DNA of 64,000 nt from JAJDUF01 sp965214295. GTDB taxonomy: Bacteria; Chloroflexota; UBA11872; UBA12225; JAJDUF01. A program made the translations under genes and the position numbers. The notes beneath the pieces are model-generated. The model was not told the DNA's origin, did no database searches, and saw nothing but the letters and a program-made list of their open reading frames with translations. The stretch spans positions 1,116,001 through 1,180,000 of the forward strand of contig OZ243944.1 of the NCBI GenBank assembly GCA_965214295.1, written 5' to 3'. Shown one piece after another: positions 51,665 to 61,383 of this stretch. The stretch's first letter is position 1. Each line of letters begins with the position of its first letter.

Positions 51665-52411
51665 GTGAACCTGATCTTCGATGCCGGCGAGCGCGAGGCG
51701 CCCAAGGGGCATGCCCTTGCCTACTTCCGTGATCGGGCCGATCCGGCCCGGCATCTCGTCACCTACTTGGTGATCCTGCCGGTGGCGATTGATCCCTCCC
51801 GCTATGTGCCGCAAGCGCTCGCGGGCAGAGCGTCGCGCGAACTGACTACCGTTAATGCGACGGCGCTGCCGCCCATCCCGGAGCCGGTAGAAGACTTGGA
51901 CCGGTTGCGGGCCATCGCCCAGCATCGCGGCGACGACGTGCTCGATGGGGGCACGGTGGACACCGATGAGGTCGAGCGGCTCATCTACCTGGTGCATGAA
52001 ATGACCCAAGCCTATGAGCAACTCTATCGCGCGGCGGCCGATCAATGGGCGGTGGAGTCAGTGACGGAGCCGGACGCCGAAACGGTGCAGCTCCTGCTGA
52101 TGAGTGAGCTGGACCGCCTGGAAGAGCTGGCGCGGCTGACCGGACAGCTGCGCTACGCGGTTGAGGGGCAGGACACGCGCCTCGTCCAAGAGACGGCGAC
52201 CGCCGTGGAGCGCATTGTCGGGCTGTTGCCGGAGAGCTACAACCTGCGCGGCTATACTGCCTTGGTCCAGGCCGCCGGCGAGCATAGCCGGCGGCTAGCA
52301 GCGCTCCTGTTGGAGCGCTCCTTCAAGCTGTGCAACGAAGAGTATGAAGCGCTCGCCGCCCTCGACGAGCAGATTGACGCCGAGCGTCGTCTGCACGAGC
52401 AGGAGTCGTGA
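51665..52411 (+). CDS. Conserved hypothetical protein, 248 aa
   Basis: No named domain recognised. The N-terminus is beta-like (NLIFDAGEREAPKGHALAYFRDRADPARHLVTYLVILPVAID), possibly recognising a ligand. The C-terminal two-thirds is an all-helical, acidic coil (VERLIYLVHEMTQAYEQLY, LLMSELDRLEELARLTGQL, then LDEQIDAERRLHEQES). No signal peptide or membrane helix. GTG 51665. The nucleoside hydrolase starts 3 bp after the stop, so they are cotranscribed. It may be a regulatory or scaffold protein for that enzyme; this is inference. Confidence 0.6.
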   Translation: MNLIFDAGEREAPKGHALAYFRDRADPARHLVTYLVILPVAIDPSRYVPQALAGRASRELTTVNATALPPIPEPVEDLDRLRAIAQHRGDDVLDGGTVDTDEVERLIYLVHEMTQAYEQLYRAAADQWAVESVTEPDAETVQLLLMSELDRLEELARLTGQLRYAVEGQDTRLVQETATAVERIVGLLPESYNLRGYTALVQAAGEHSRRLAALLLERSFKLCNEEYEALAALDEQIDAERRLHEQES

Positions 52412-52414
52412 GCC

Positions 52415-53416
52415 TTGGCGCTCCCGCAGCCGCTAGTCCTGGACGTTGATACCGGCCTCGATGACGCGCTGGCACTACTCCTAGCCCTGCGCTCCCCGGA
52501 GCTCACCCTCGTCGGCGTCACTACCGTCGCCGGCAACGTGGCGCTCCCGGACGTGCTCCGGAACACCCGGCACGTGCTCGACCGCGCTGGCGCGACGCGC
52601 GTGCCGGTCGCGGCGGGCGCAGCGGCGCCGCTGGTCCGCCCCCTGACGACAGCCACCTTCTTCCACGGCCCACACGGGCTGGGCAACGTTGTTGTGCCGG
52701 AGCCGACGAGGGTGTCCGTAGCGGAGCCGGCCGCTCAACTGCTGTGTCGCCTCGCGGCAGAATACCGGGGGCAGCTCACCGTCATCGCAACGGGACCTTG
52801 GACGAACATCGCGCTGGCCAGCCACTTGGATCCCGGGTTTGCCGGCAATCTGCGCCAGCTGGTCGTGATGGGAGGCGCCGTGACGGTACCCGGCAACGTC
52901 ACACCGGTGGCGGAAGCCAACGTCTACAACGACCCGGAGGCCGCGCACATGATCCTGGCAAGCGGCGCCAGGCCGCGCCTCATCGGGTTGGACGTGACCC
53001 ACCAGGCGCTCTGGCGGCCAGCCCAGCAGGAGGCCGCGCGCCAGCGGGTGCAGGGGCAGTCGGTGCCGAACCCGGTCGCGCGGCTCGCAGTAGACTTGCT
53101 GGACTGGTATCTGCGGGCCGATCTCGCCGCGGGACTCGCCGGCAGTCCATTGCACGACCCGGTCGCAGTGGCGGCAGCCATGTGGCCGGACCTCTTTACG
53201 CTAGAGCCGCGGCACGTCTCGGTAGAGCTCGCCAGCCAGCTGACACGCGGGCAGACCGTCGCGGCGCCCGAGTGCCGCCGCGAGCGGCTGGAGATCAGAG
53301 GGGGACAACGGGACGTGGTCGGGGTAGAAACGGTGTCGCCGAACTGCCACGTCGCCCTCAAGCTCGACGGCGACCGCTTTGTGGAGCGCTTTGCTGCACG
53401 GCTGGACTTACGGTAG
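52415..53416 (+). CDS. Inosine/uridine-preferring nucleoside hydrolase
   Basis: 333 aa. The metal-binding DVDTGLDDALALLLAL, the conserved VTTVAGNV and NVYNDPEAAHMIL, and the His at HDPVAVAAAM place it in the IUNH family, which hydrolyses N-glycosidic bonds of nucleosides for salvage. TTG at 52415 is the likely start because the enzyme begins immediately (GGAG 10 bases upstream). Cytoplasmic. Confidence 0.88.
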   Translation: MALPQPLVLDVDTGLDDALALLLALRSPELTLVGVTTVAGNVALPDVLRNTRHVLDRAGATRVPVAAGAAAPLVRPLTTATFFHGPHGLGNVVVPEPTRVSVAEPAAQLLCRLAAEYRGQLTVIATGPWTNIALASHLDPGFAGNLRQLVVMGGAVTVPGNVTPVAEANVYNDPEAAHMILASGARPRLIGLDVTHQALWRPAQQEAARQRVQGQSVPNPVARLAVDLLDWYLRADLAAGLAGSPLHDPVAVAAAMWPDLFTLEPRHVSVELASQLTRGQTVAAPECRRERLEIRGGQRDVVGVETVSPNCHVALKLDGDRFVERFAARLDLR

Positions 53417-53467
53417 CCGGACACCGAGCAGGCCGAGCGCAGAGAGAGGCAGAGAGAGAAGGAAGCA

Positions 53468-54409
53468 ATGACAAGCGCGTATGCGTTCAAGATGGGCGTC
53501 TTCTTCGACGAAACGGGGCTGCCGTTCGAGCAAGCTGCGGCCCTGGCCCAGGAGCTAGGGGCACGCTATGCGGAGTTCTTTGTCTCCCCTGACCAGCTAA
53601 CCGCGCAGTACGCAAGGCACTGCCGGCGCGTGCTGGACGACGCCGGCTTGCAAGCACACGCGATGGGCAGCTCGCCCAACCCCTTCAAGCAGATTCATAT
53701 TGACCGGATCGCGCTGGCCGAGCTACCGACGAACCCGGAGTTCACCCACGATCTGGACCTCGTGCGCCGCTCAATAGACTTCGCACAGATCGTCGGCGCG
53801 CCCAATGTGCTGGTCTCCGGCTTCGCTTGGCCGGGCGAGTTCCAGAACGGCAAGCGGGTCAGCCCTACGTGGCCCCAACGCTACGCAACCGGCGGCGGCA
53901 TCATCCCGCCGGCCGAGCTTGACAAGCTGGCCACGGCCTTCACTATCGTCGCCGAGCTAGCGGAAAGCCGGGACCTGAACGTCGCGATCAGTGTGCATCC
54001 CTGGGAGTACGCCAACACGAGCCGCAACTACCGCCGCATCGTCGAGCGGGTCAATTCACCGCGCCTGAAGGCCAAGTGGGGGCCGGGGGACGCCTATAAC
54101 TGCGGGGAGCTGGATACGGTCACGACCGGGTACCAAAACCTGAAGCCGTATCTGACGAGCCTGCACCTGAAGGACCTCCGCACGCTCGACGGGCCGGCGT
54201 GCGAGTTCGAGTACTGTGCCGTCGGCACCGGGGACGTGGACTATGCCGGTCTTTTCCGCACGTTCGCACGCGATCACACCGACATCGTGATCGGGGTCGC
54301 CACACATTTCCATCCGCCTGGCGGCACGCAGGCGGATGCCATGCGGATCAACTACCGCAACACCCGGCGGCTCACCGAGCAAGCGCTGGCCGCGCACGGC
54401 CAGCGGTGA
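53468..54409 (+). CDS. Sugar phosphate isomerase/epimerase-like TIM barrel protein
   Basis: 313 aa of the xylose-isomerase-like TIM barrel family. Features: MGVFFDETGLPFEQAAALAQ, GAPNVLVSGFAWPGEF, ISVHPWEYANTSRNYRRI, KAKWGPGDAYNCGE and LTSLHLKDLRT, and near the end GTGDVDYAGLF, giving the expected metal ligands (E, D, H, E). Members epimerise or isomerise a range of sugars, often ones from inositol or rare-sugar pathways. Substrate unknown. ATG 53468. Confidence 0.82.
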   Translation: MTSAYAFKMGVFFDETGLPFEQAAALAQELGARYAEFFVSPDQLTAQYARHCRRVLDDAGLQAHAMGSSPNPFKQIHIDRIALAELPTNPEFTHDLDLVRRSIDFAQIVGAPNVLVSGFAWPGEFQNGKRVSPTWPQRYATGGGIIPPAELDKLATAFTIVAELAESRDLNVAISVHPWEYANTSRNYRRIVERVNSPRLKAKWGPGDAYNCGELDTVTTGYQNLKPYLTSLHLKDLRTLDGPACEFEYCAVGTGDVDYAGLFRTFARDHTDIVIGVATHFHPPGGTQADAMRINYRNTRRLTEQALAAHGQR

Positions 54410-54420
54410 GGGGACTGCGT

Positions 54421-54465
54421 CACCTCACCCCCCGGCCCCCTCTCCACACATGTGGAGAGGGGGAG
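54421..54465. repeat. R1 palindrome between convergent genes
   Basis: CACCTCACCCCCCGGCCCCC then a CTCTCCACA CATG TGTGGAGAG stem-loop. It lies between the TIM-barrel gene and the convergent protease gene and could terminate both transcripts. Confidence 0.75.
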
Positions 54466-54476
54466 TAAGGCCGCCG

Positions 54477-57400
54477 CTACGTCCGGCAGTTGGGGTAGTC
54501 GGAGCGGACCGGCACACCACTGGCCGGGTAGGGCGGCCCCACGACGATCCGCTCAAAGAATGCAGCATCCGCCGCCGTCACGTCGCACCAGTAGCCCCCC
54601 AACGCCTGGAACGTCGCGATGTCCGGCACGTGCCGCCACTGCGCCAGCCCAGCGTCATAGGCAAAGATACGATCATCGCCCCCGTCGAAGCGCCGCGCCA
54701 GCATGCTCGGCGCCGGGTGCTGGTCATCCAGAGGAATGGCCGCGATCACCCCCACCGGGAAGGTGTATTGGCTATTCACGATAGCCCAGGGGACCGCGTA
54801 CACCAGCGGACTGTCGGGCGCAATCCAGCGCCGCACGACCTGGCCGTCACCTTCGCGCCGGACCACGGCATAGGTCTGGCCCAGGGTGGCGTCGCGCACG
54901 AACCCGATGGCGATGAGGGTCTGGCCGTCCCGGGATATCCAGCCGATACCGACCTCGACCTCGACGCCCGGCTGGTCGTGCCGGCGGATTACCAACAGAT
55001 CGCCGGCCAGCTCGACGGCCGTGGCGGCGGGAGTGGCGCCGATGATCGGGGAGCGCGGCGGTGGCGGTGGCGGCGATGGGGGAGCTACCGGCGTGCCGGT
55101 GCGCGTGGCCGACCAAGCGCTGCGGCCGATGCTGTTGACCGCGCGCACCTGCACCTCGTACCGGCGGCCGTTGGTCAGGTTGGTGATGGTGTGCTGCCGC
55201 GCGCCGGTCGTGGCGGCGGCAAGCTCTGTCCAGGTGGCGGTGCCGGTCCGCCGGTAGCGCACGTCGTACGCGGTGATAGGTCTCCCCCCGTCGGACAACG
55301 GGGCGCTCCAAGCTACGGCGAGGGTCTTGTTGCCGGGGGTCACGGAGTTGATGATGGGCGTGTCCGGCGGGACGGGGACGGTGAGCGTGAATGTCTCCGA
55401 CACATTACTCCGGCCCCCCTCGAACGTCAGCGCGGCCCGATCCACACCGGCCGGCAGCGTGACCGCCAGCCGATCAGCCGGCAAGAACGCCAGCGTGCTC
55501 GTCGCCGTATTCTGCGCGTCGAACCGCGTAACCGTCGTCGTGGCGTTCGCCGTAATCTCCAGCCGCTCCACCACCGGCTGCGTGATCGTCAAATTGACCG
55601 ACGCCCCGGTCGTCGTGGCCGTCGGCATGAACGTCAACTCGTCACCCGGCGCGAACGCCAGCGTGTCCGTCGTGGTCATCGTAGCGACCGTCATCCTGGC
55701 CGTTGTCTCGGTCATCAACGGGGTCGGCGCCCGTAGCTCGGCCGTCAGCGTGGAGCCGAGCGCGACGGGCGGCAGCGGGAGCCGGGCGAACCCATGCCCC
55801 CAGATGTTGTTGGGGGCCGTATTTTCAGGACTTGGCTCGGTGCGCTGCTGCGCGTGGTCTTGCAGGTATTGGGCCACCTGGGCCGGCGTGGCGCCTGGGA
55901 ACGCCTGCAGTACCAGGGCGGCCAGGCCCGCCACATGCGGCGCCGCCTGGCTGGTTCCGTACAAGCCGGCCGGGCCGTAGGTCGCCGAATCGCCGCCGTC
56001 CGCGCCAACCAGGTCCGGCTTGATCCGACCGTCCGGCGTTGGGCCACGGCTGCTAAACGGCTCGATCTCCGCAGTGCTCCACCATGGCGCGGCGCCGATG
56101 GCGAGCAAACCAGGGTTGGCGCTCTCGGCCGGATTGCCGATGCTGCCCCTCAAGGTGACGTGCTCCATAGCATGGGCAGTGCCGTAGAAATCATTCAACT
56201 GAATCCAACTGGGAGCAGCGCCACTAAAATGCTCCACCATCAAATAGTAAAATCCTGTTATAATAGGCACATAGATAAACACCTCGTATGCATGATGGTC
56301 GCCTTCTCCTGATTGTTCGGAATTGCTGCCTGCAACGATCTCACTGATGTCAAGATCGCCATCATTATTGGAGTCGTAGATCAGGTAAAGGTCAAGATCG
56401 CGGCTGGCGCCACTCCAACGATCATCCCACCGCAACTGCGCTACAAACGGCACTCCCGCTACTAGGCCGACGCGGTTGGTCTCATCATTCGGGCCAAACT
56501 CGAGCAGGCCGTTGGAATCTGCGTCCGCGTAGGCCCCGAACCAGGTCTCATCGGCGCCGTTCCCGGCGGCGTTCGCCCAGAGGATGTCGCCAGCGACAGC
56601 CCTATCCACAACCCTGAGCGGGCTATCCCGGAACGGGGACGTGCCGTCGCCTGGTCCGTCCCAGAGATAGGATATCGAGTGGTTGATGATATCCACACCT
56701 TGCGCGATCATCCAGGCGACAGCATCCGGCACGTCTGCCCGTAACTGGGGATTGGATAGGTATAGCACTGCGTCCGGGGCCAGGTCTATGATCGCCTCCG
56801 CGACCGCCGTGCCGTGATCGCTGCTGTGTTCGCAGGCGGAGAGGTCCGCGGGGTCCGGTGCTAATCCCATGTCGGTGTAGCAGCGGGCCACCACGGTCGC
56901 GGGCAACTCCGTACCCATCAGACTGCTGAAGCCGGCGAAGTCGTCCAGGATGCCGACCTTGATGCTCCGCCCGGTGAATCCGGCTTGCTGCCAGGCCGGC
57001 ACACCATGCATCTCCGCCAAGGCGGGCACCGGTCCGGTGGACGCGATGGTCAGCGTGAAGCTGCCCGTGGCGGCAGCGGCCCAGGTACTCACCTCCACCG
57101 TGTAGGTTCTCGCAGGACTACCGGGCGTCAGACCAATCCGTATCCGAGAGTTCGAGTCTATGCCCCCATCATTATCAACCGTGATGATAGTACCGCTCTT
57201 CCCGCCATGTAACAGGCGCAGGTAGGTATTCACATCGGGAGAGGTTAGGTCAATGGTGACCTGTGCGTTCTGGCTTACCGTGAAACTGTAGTAGCGCGCA
57301 TAGTAGCCCACCGGATCGTTGGCGGAAGCGCAGGTACCATCCCAGCTCCCGGAGCGCGTCACTGTCCCGGAGAGGCTGCCCAACGACTCCACACACGGAT

Positions 57401-57935
57401 CCGGCGGGGTCTGATCGCGCCGTGGCGGGATGATCGTCCGGACGCGGCGCACCCCGGGTTGTTCGGACAGCCGCCCGAGCAGGGTTACGGGCACGTAGGC
57501 TTCGATGTAGTCTGCGCCGACGTTCCGCGGGGCGGCACCGTTGCTTTCGAGGAGGCTGCGGATGCCCGCGACATTCTCGCGGACATAGATCGTCACGGCA
57601 ACGCTGCTCGCGCGATGGACCGGCGCCCGGCTGGCGGCGGCCTCGGCCGAGAGTTGGCGCACCTCATAATCATCGACCAGACCGTTGAGGATGGAATCCA
57701 GGCGCGGATACCGCTGGGGGACTTTCTGCCGGGGTAAGCCCTGGATGCTGCTTGGCTCCGTGAAGAGCGTGTCGGTGTCGCCGGGAGCGTCTTTGCCTTG
57801 GGCGGCCACGCCCGAGAAGGTCAGCAAGCTCACGATTCCCGCGCAGAGCAGGGCGACTGCCAGCGTGAAAGGAGCTTTTTCCCCACGCCCTAATGTCCCG
57901 ATGGGGACCAAGCCACGCCGCAAGTCTCGTTTCAT
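54477..57935 (-). CDS. Secreted subtilisin-family (S8) serine protease with Fn3 and shared C-terminal module
   Basis: 1,152 aa. Signal peptide about residues 1-45. The protease domain carries the Asp in KVGILDDFAGF (near 327), the His in SSDHGTAVAEAI (near 374) and the Ser in YGTSQAAPHVAGL (near 660). It is preceded by a PPC-like beta domain (TVTRSGSWDGTCASANDPVG...VYYARYYSFTVS-type). After the protease come the Thr-rich FAPGDELTF and FLPADRLAVTLP units, a fibronectin III domain (about 855-945) and a final 190-residue module ending SDYPNCRT that also ends the 40790-41968 protein. ATG at 57935 follows AAAGGAG. Extracellular protein turnover or processing is the probable role. Confidence 0.85.
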   Translation of the reverse strand: MKRDLRRGLVPIGTLGRGEKAPFTLAVALLCAGIVSLLTFSGVAAQGKDAPGDTDTLFTEPSSIQGLPRQKVPQRYPRLDSILNGLVDDYEVRQLSAEAAASRAPVHRASSVAVTIYVRENVAGIRSLLESNGAAPRNVGADYIEAYVPVTLLGRLSEQPGVRRVRTIIPPRRDQTPPDPCVESLGSLSGTVTRSGSWDGTCASANDPVGYYARYYSFTVSQNAQVTIDLTSPDVNTYLRLLHGGKSGTIITVDNDGGIDSNSRIRIGLTPGSPARTYTVEVSTWAAAATGSFTLTIASTGPVPALAEMHGVPAWQQAGFTGRSIKVGILDDFAGFSSLMGTELPATVVARCYTDMGLAPDPADLSACEHSSDHGTAVAEAIIDLAPDAVLYLSNPQLRADVPDAVAWMIAQGVDIINHSISYLWDGPGDGTSPFRDSPLRVVDRAVAGDILWANAAGNGADETWFGAYADADSNGLLEFGPNDETNRVGLVAGVPFVAQLRWDDRWSGASRDLDLYLIYDSNNDGDLDISEIVAGSNSEQSGEGDHHAYEVFIYVPIITGFYYLMVEHFSGAAPSWIQLNDFYGTAHAMEHVTLRGSIGNPAESANPGLLAIGAAPWWSTAEIEPFSSRGPTPDGRIKPDLVGADGGDSATYGPAGLYGTSQAAPHVAGLAALVLQAFPGATPAQVAQYLQDHAQQRTEPSPENTAPNNIWGHGFARLPLPPVALGSTLTAELRAPTPLMTETTARMTVATMTTTDTLAFAPGDELTFMPTATTTGASVNLTITQPVVERLEITANATTTVTRFDAQNTATSTLAFLPADRLAVTLPAGVDRAALTFEGGRSNVSETFTLTVPVPPDTPIINSVTPGNKTLAVAWSAPLSDGGRPITAYDVRYRRTGTATWTELAAATTGARQHTITNLTNGRRYEVQVRAVNSIGRSAWSATRTGTPVAPPSPPPPPPRSPIIGATPAATAVELAGDLLVIRRHDQPGVEVEVGIGWISRDGQTLIAIGFVRDATLGQTYAVVRREGDGQVVRRWIAPDSPLVYAVPWAIVNSQYTFPVGVIAAIPLDDQHPAPSMLARRFDGGDDRIFAYDAGLAQWRHVPDIATFQALGGYWCDVTAADAAFFERIVVGPPYPASGVPVRSDYPNCRT

Positions 57936-57960
57936 TCCCCTACTCCTTTCGCAGACCCTG

Positions 57961-58609
57961 TCAGCTCTCCAGGTAGCTACCGGTCGCCGGGTCATAGAGC
58001 CGCGTCCAGCCCTCATCCCAGCACAGACTCAGCCCTAGCACCGGGCTGTACCCTTTCAGGATGCCGTCCGGCTCGATGGTCAGCGGCAGCGGCCGGTACA
58101 CCCCGTCGACCAGCCGCTCCCCGGCTAACCGCGCCCCGTGATAGGCGCCCTCCACAGTCGGATCAAAACGCCAGTATTCCGGCACGCCGATCCGCGCATA
58201 GATCGTCCGCTTGCGGCCGGTGTCCACTCGGCCGGTGCTCGACGAGGCCACCTCCAGCACCCAATCCGGCGGCTTGCCCACTTCCCAGGGCAGGTAGAGC
58301 TTGCGCGGCCGGATGGCTGCGGCATCCACCCCGAAGGCCAGATACACGTCCGGGGAGACGCGGACGTTGAGGTTACGCGGGTCGTAGCAGATGATCGTGT
58401 TGGCGTCGAGAAAGACGTCGGGCCGGCGGTTGAAGTCGGTGACGTGGGCCTGTTAGGAGGCCGAAGATGGCCAGCAGTTGGAGGTTTTGCTGCATCGCGT
58501 CAGGCTTCAGGACCGGCTCGTCGGGATCGTAGTCGAGACTGGCGTAGTCAATGGGTCCCCGTTGGCGGTAGGGTCGCACGGTGGTAGCTGCGGTGGTGAT
58601 GGCAGTCAT
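57961..58609 (-). pseudogene. Frameshifted Uma2-family nuclease gene
   Basis: Homologous over its length to the intact gene next to it. From ATG 58609 it reads in frame to about base 58455, where CTGTTAGG has one T more than the intact copy (CTGTAGG). This puts a stop right after LLAIFGLL. The rest (PDWVLEVASSST, GVPEYWRFDPTVEG, YDPATGSYLES) continues in another frame. It also lacks the coiled-coil tail of the intact copy. If the extra base is real it is a pseudogene; if not, a 215-aa nuclease. Confidence 0.75.
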
Positions 58610-58691
58610 CGTAGGCTCCACACGCATACTCTTGCGCTACACACTCCGACACCACCGGGCACCGTCTCGGCGCTGAAACAGCATCGCCGGC

Positions 58692-59465
58692 CTACCCGCT
58701 CGCTGGCCGCCGGCGCAACTCGGCCTCCAACTGCCGGATGCGCGCCTCGGCGGTCTGGCGGGCAGCCTGCTCGACGGCGATACGGGCTTCGGCGGCATCC
58801 CGTTCGGCCGCCACTTCCTGCCAGCTCTCCAAGTAGCTACCAGCGACCGGATCGTACAACCGTGGCCAGCCGTCATCCCAGCACAGACTCAACCCTAGCA
58901 CCGGGCTGTACCCTTTCAGGATGCCGTCCGGCGCGGTGGTCAGCGGCAGCGGCCGGTACATCCCGCCAACCAGCCGCTCCCCGGCTAACCGCGCCCCGTG
59001 ATATTCCCCCTCCACAGTCGGATCAAAACGCCAGTATTCCGGCACGCCGATCTGGGCGTAGATGTGGCGCTTGCGACCGGTATCCTCCCGACCAGTGCTG
59101 GACGAGGCGATTTCCAGCACCCAATCCGGCGGCTTGCCCACTTCCCAGGGCAGGTAGAGCTTGCGGGGCCGGATCGCCTGGGCGTCCACCCCGAAGGCCA
59201 GATACACGTCCGGGGAGACGCGGACGTTGAGGTTACGCGGGTCGTAGCAGATGATCGTGTTGGCGTCGAGAAAGACGTCGGGCCGGCGGTTGAAGTCGGT
59301 GACGTGGGCCTGTAGGAGGCTGAAGATGGCCAGCAGTTGGAGGTTTTGCTGCATCGCGTCAGGCTTCAGGACCGGCTTGTCGGGATCGTAGTCGAGACTG
59401 ACGTAGTCAAGAGTACCCTTTCGCCGGTAGGGTCGCACGATGGGAGTAGTTGCAGTGGCAGTCAT
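58692..59465 (-). CDS. Uma2-family putative endonuclease
   Basis: 257 aa of the Uma2 family, a PD-(D/E)xK nuclease-like fold very common in Chloroflexota and cyanobacteria. The core is VFLDANTIICYD, VRVSPDVYLAFGVD, PDWVLEIASSSTG and IGVPEYWRFDP, with the catalytic-type D, E and (S/T) positions visible. The C-terminal 40 residues are a charged coiled coil (VAAERDAAEARIAVEQ) that the neighbouring copy lacks. Function in vivo unknown. ATG 59465. Confidence 0.85.
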   Translation of the reverse strand: MTATATTPIVRPYRRKGTLDYVSLDYDPDKPVLKPDAMQQNLQLLAIFSLLQAHVTDFNRRPDVFLDANTIICYDPRNLNVRVSPDVYLAFGVDAQAIRPRKLYLPWEVGKPPDWVLEIASSSTGREDTGRKRHIYAQIGVPEYWRFDPTVEGEYHGARLAGERLVGGMYRPLPLTTAPDGILKGYSPVLGLSLCWDDGWPRLYDPVAGSYLESWQEVAAERDAAEARIAVEQAARQTAEARIRQLEAELRRRPASG

Positions 59466-59495
59466 CGTAGGCTCCGTTGTGGCGATAGGTCGGCC

Positions 59496-60392
59496 CTAGC
59501 AGGTGATGTCCTTACCGTCGGTGCCGAAGATCGCCATCCGCTCCTCTTTGGAGGTGCGGGGCGTGCCAGCCGGGATGTAGTGCAGCTGGAGCGCACGCCG
59601 ACGCTCGGCCGTGCGGTTGGCAGGGGTGCCGTGATGGGTCAGGCCGTTGAAGAAGAGCACGCCCCCTGGCTGGAGCGGCACCATGACATCCCGCGTCAGG
59701 TCGAGGTGTGCGTCACAGATCTGCCAATCGCGGCGCTCGAAATGCACCACCGGCCCCTCTTTGTGCGTGCCGGGCTTCACGTGCATGCAGCCGTTTTCCG
59801 GCTTCGCTTCATCGAGCGCAATCCAGCAGCCGATAATCGGCGTGCCGAGTGGCAGGTCGAAGAAGGCATGGTCCTGATGCCACGGTTTCTCACGGCCGAT
59901 GCCCCGGGGCTTGAGGAGGGCCTGGTCCTGGAATAGCTCCGGCTCGGTCGTGCCGAGGAGCCGGCCGACTACCTCCCGCAGCCGGGGATGATCGGCGATG
60001 GCCCGCAGGCGTGGCTCGTGGTCCACATAGTTCTGGAGCTTCCGGACCATATCGCGCCGCGCCTCGGAACTGCTCATGCTCAGGCGGTCGCGCGTGCTGG
60101 CTTCATACTGCACGAGCACCGAGCTCACGGCGGGATTCTTGCCGTCAATGAGGTCCATCAGCCCCGCGAGCGCGAGCGCGATCTCAGCCGCGGTGAAGAA
60201 GTTGTTGATGGCGAGAAAACCGGTCTCGCGGTAATAGTACACGTGGTCCTCGGTGAAGCTGGCGATCCCCTCGATACCGGAGGCGACATTGTCGAAGCTG
60301 AACAGGTACTCCGGGTACTCCTGCCAGCTATAGCGGTCGAAGACCGGCTCATCGGCCAGCGTTGCGGTCGTCGTGCCTTGTTCGGTTGCCAT
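59496..60392 (-). CDS. Phytanoyl-CoA dioxygenase (PhyH) family protein
   Basis: 298 aa Fe(II)/2-oxoglutarate oxygenase. The facial triad is in WHQDHAFFDLP (HxD) near residue 171 and the second His in FFNGLTHHGTPANRT. The 2-oxoglutarate Arg is in RRALQLHYIP. Bacterial members hydroxylate small acids, amines or mono-osmolytes rather than phytanoyl-CoA. The start, ATG 60392, is 181 bp from the divergent SDR gene. Cytoplasmic; substrate unknown. Confidence 0.87.
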   Translation of the reverse strand: MATEQGTTTATLADEPVFDRYSWQEYPEYLFSFDNVASGIEGIASFTEDHVYYYRETGFLAINNFFTAAEIALALAGLMDLIDGKNPAVSSVLVQYEASTRDRLSMSSSEARRDMVRKLQNYVDHEPRLRAIADHPRLREVVGRLLGTTEPELFQDQALLKPRGIGREKPWHQDHAFFDLPLGTPIIGCWIALDEAKPENGCMHVKPGTHKEGPVVHFERRDWQICDAHLDLTRDVMVPLQPGGVLFFNGLTHHGTPANRTAERRRALQLHYIPAGTPRTSKEERMAIFGTDGKDITC

Positions 60393-60573
60393 TGTTCTTC
60401 CCTCGTCAACTCCACACTATAGCAATCAGCCGCGGTGCCGAGGCTGTGCGACCGGAAGCCGCGACCAAGGCGATCCCATTGTACGCCATCGGTGATCGCG
60501 GCGGGATATTCCTGCTACCCTTGATACGGTTCGCGCTGCATACGGGGAATGACAGGACAGGAGGCAACCGGCG

Positions 60574-61383
60574 ATGCGATTGGCCAACAAGGTAGCGGCG
60601 ATTACGGGAGCAGCGCAGGGGATCGGGCGCGGCATCGCGCGGATGTTTGCCCGTGAAGGCGCCGCCGTGGTGATTGGCGATATCCAGGATGCAAAGGGGG
60701 CAGCGGTGGCGGCCGAGATCAGCGCGGCCGGGGGGCGCGCGGCGTTCATCCACACCGATGTCGGCGTCGCCAGCGACTTAGAACGGATGGTGCAGACGGC
60801 GGTAGAGCAGTTCGGTGGCCTCGATATTCTGGTCAACGATGCGATCTGGAGCAAGGGAGGGACCGCAGTCACGTTAGAGGAGCCGGACTGGGATCGAGCG
60901 GTCGCTGTGGGGCTGAAGGCATGCTACGTCGGCGCCAAGTACGCCGTCCCGGAACTGGCGCGGCGCGGCGGTGGCAGTATCATCAACATCTCCTCGGTAC
61001 ACGGCCTGCTCGCGGCGCGCAACTCGCTGGTCTACGAGAGCGTCAAGGGTGGGTTGATCCTAATGACCAAGGAGCTGGCCAGCGACTTCGGTCCGCAGGG
61101 GATCCGGGTCAACGCGATCTGTCCCGGGATGATCGTCCACGAGGGCCATCGCCACCACGATCCAGCCAGCGCGCAAGCCCGCTTTGCAGCCGAAATCTAC
61201 CCCGTGCGACGCTACGGCAACCCCGACGACATCGCCTATGGCGCGGTCTACCTGGCTGCGGACGAGTCGAGCTTTGTGAGCGGACACGCGCTGGTTATTG
61301 ACGGCGGCCTGACGGCCCAGCTCCAGGACGACCTCGCCGGCCGGATCGCGCAGTACGTGCGCGAGCACCCTGACGAATCCTGA
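60574..61383 (+). CDS. Short-chain dehydrogenase/reductase
   Basis: 269 aa classical SDR. The cofactor loop is GAAQGIGRG with D in GDIQDAK (favouring NAD), the catalytic Ser is in NISSVHG, and YxxxK is YESVK. The usual NNAG motif is LVNDAIW here, a mild oddity. It ends in the family-typical GHALVIDGGLTAQ segment. ATG 60574. Oxidoreductase of an unidentified alcohol or ketone; divergent from the PhyH gene. Confidence 0.88.
   Translation: MRLANKVAAITGAAQGIGRGIARMFAREGAAVVIGDIQDAKGAAVAAEISAAGGRAAFIHTDVGVASDLERMVQTAVEQFGGLDILVNDAIWSKGGTAVTLEEPDWDRAVAVGLKACYVGAKYAVPELARRGGGSIINISSVHGLLAARNSLVYESVKGGLILMTKELASDFGPQGIRVNAICPGMIVHEGHRHHDPASAQARFAAEIYPVRRYGNPDDIAYGAVYLAADESSFVSGHALVIDGGLTAQLQDDLAGRIAQYVREHPDES

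Noticed and set aside
54336..55736. 466-residue frame on the + strand opposite the S8 protease
   Set aside because: It starts inside the TIM-barrel gene, crosses the R1 palindrome and has shadow composition, while the - strand protein aligns with its paralogue.
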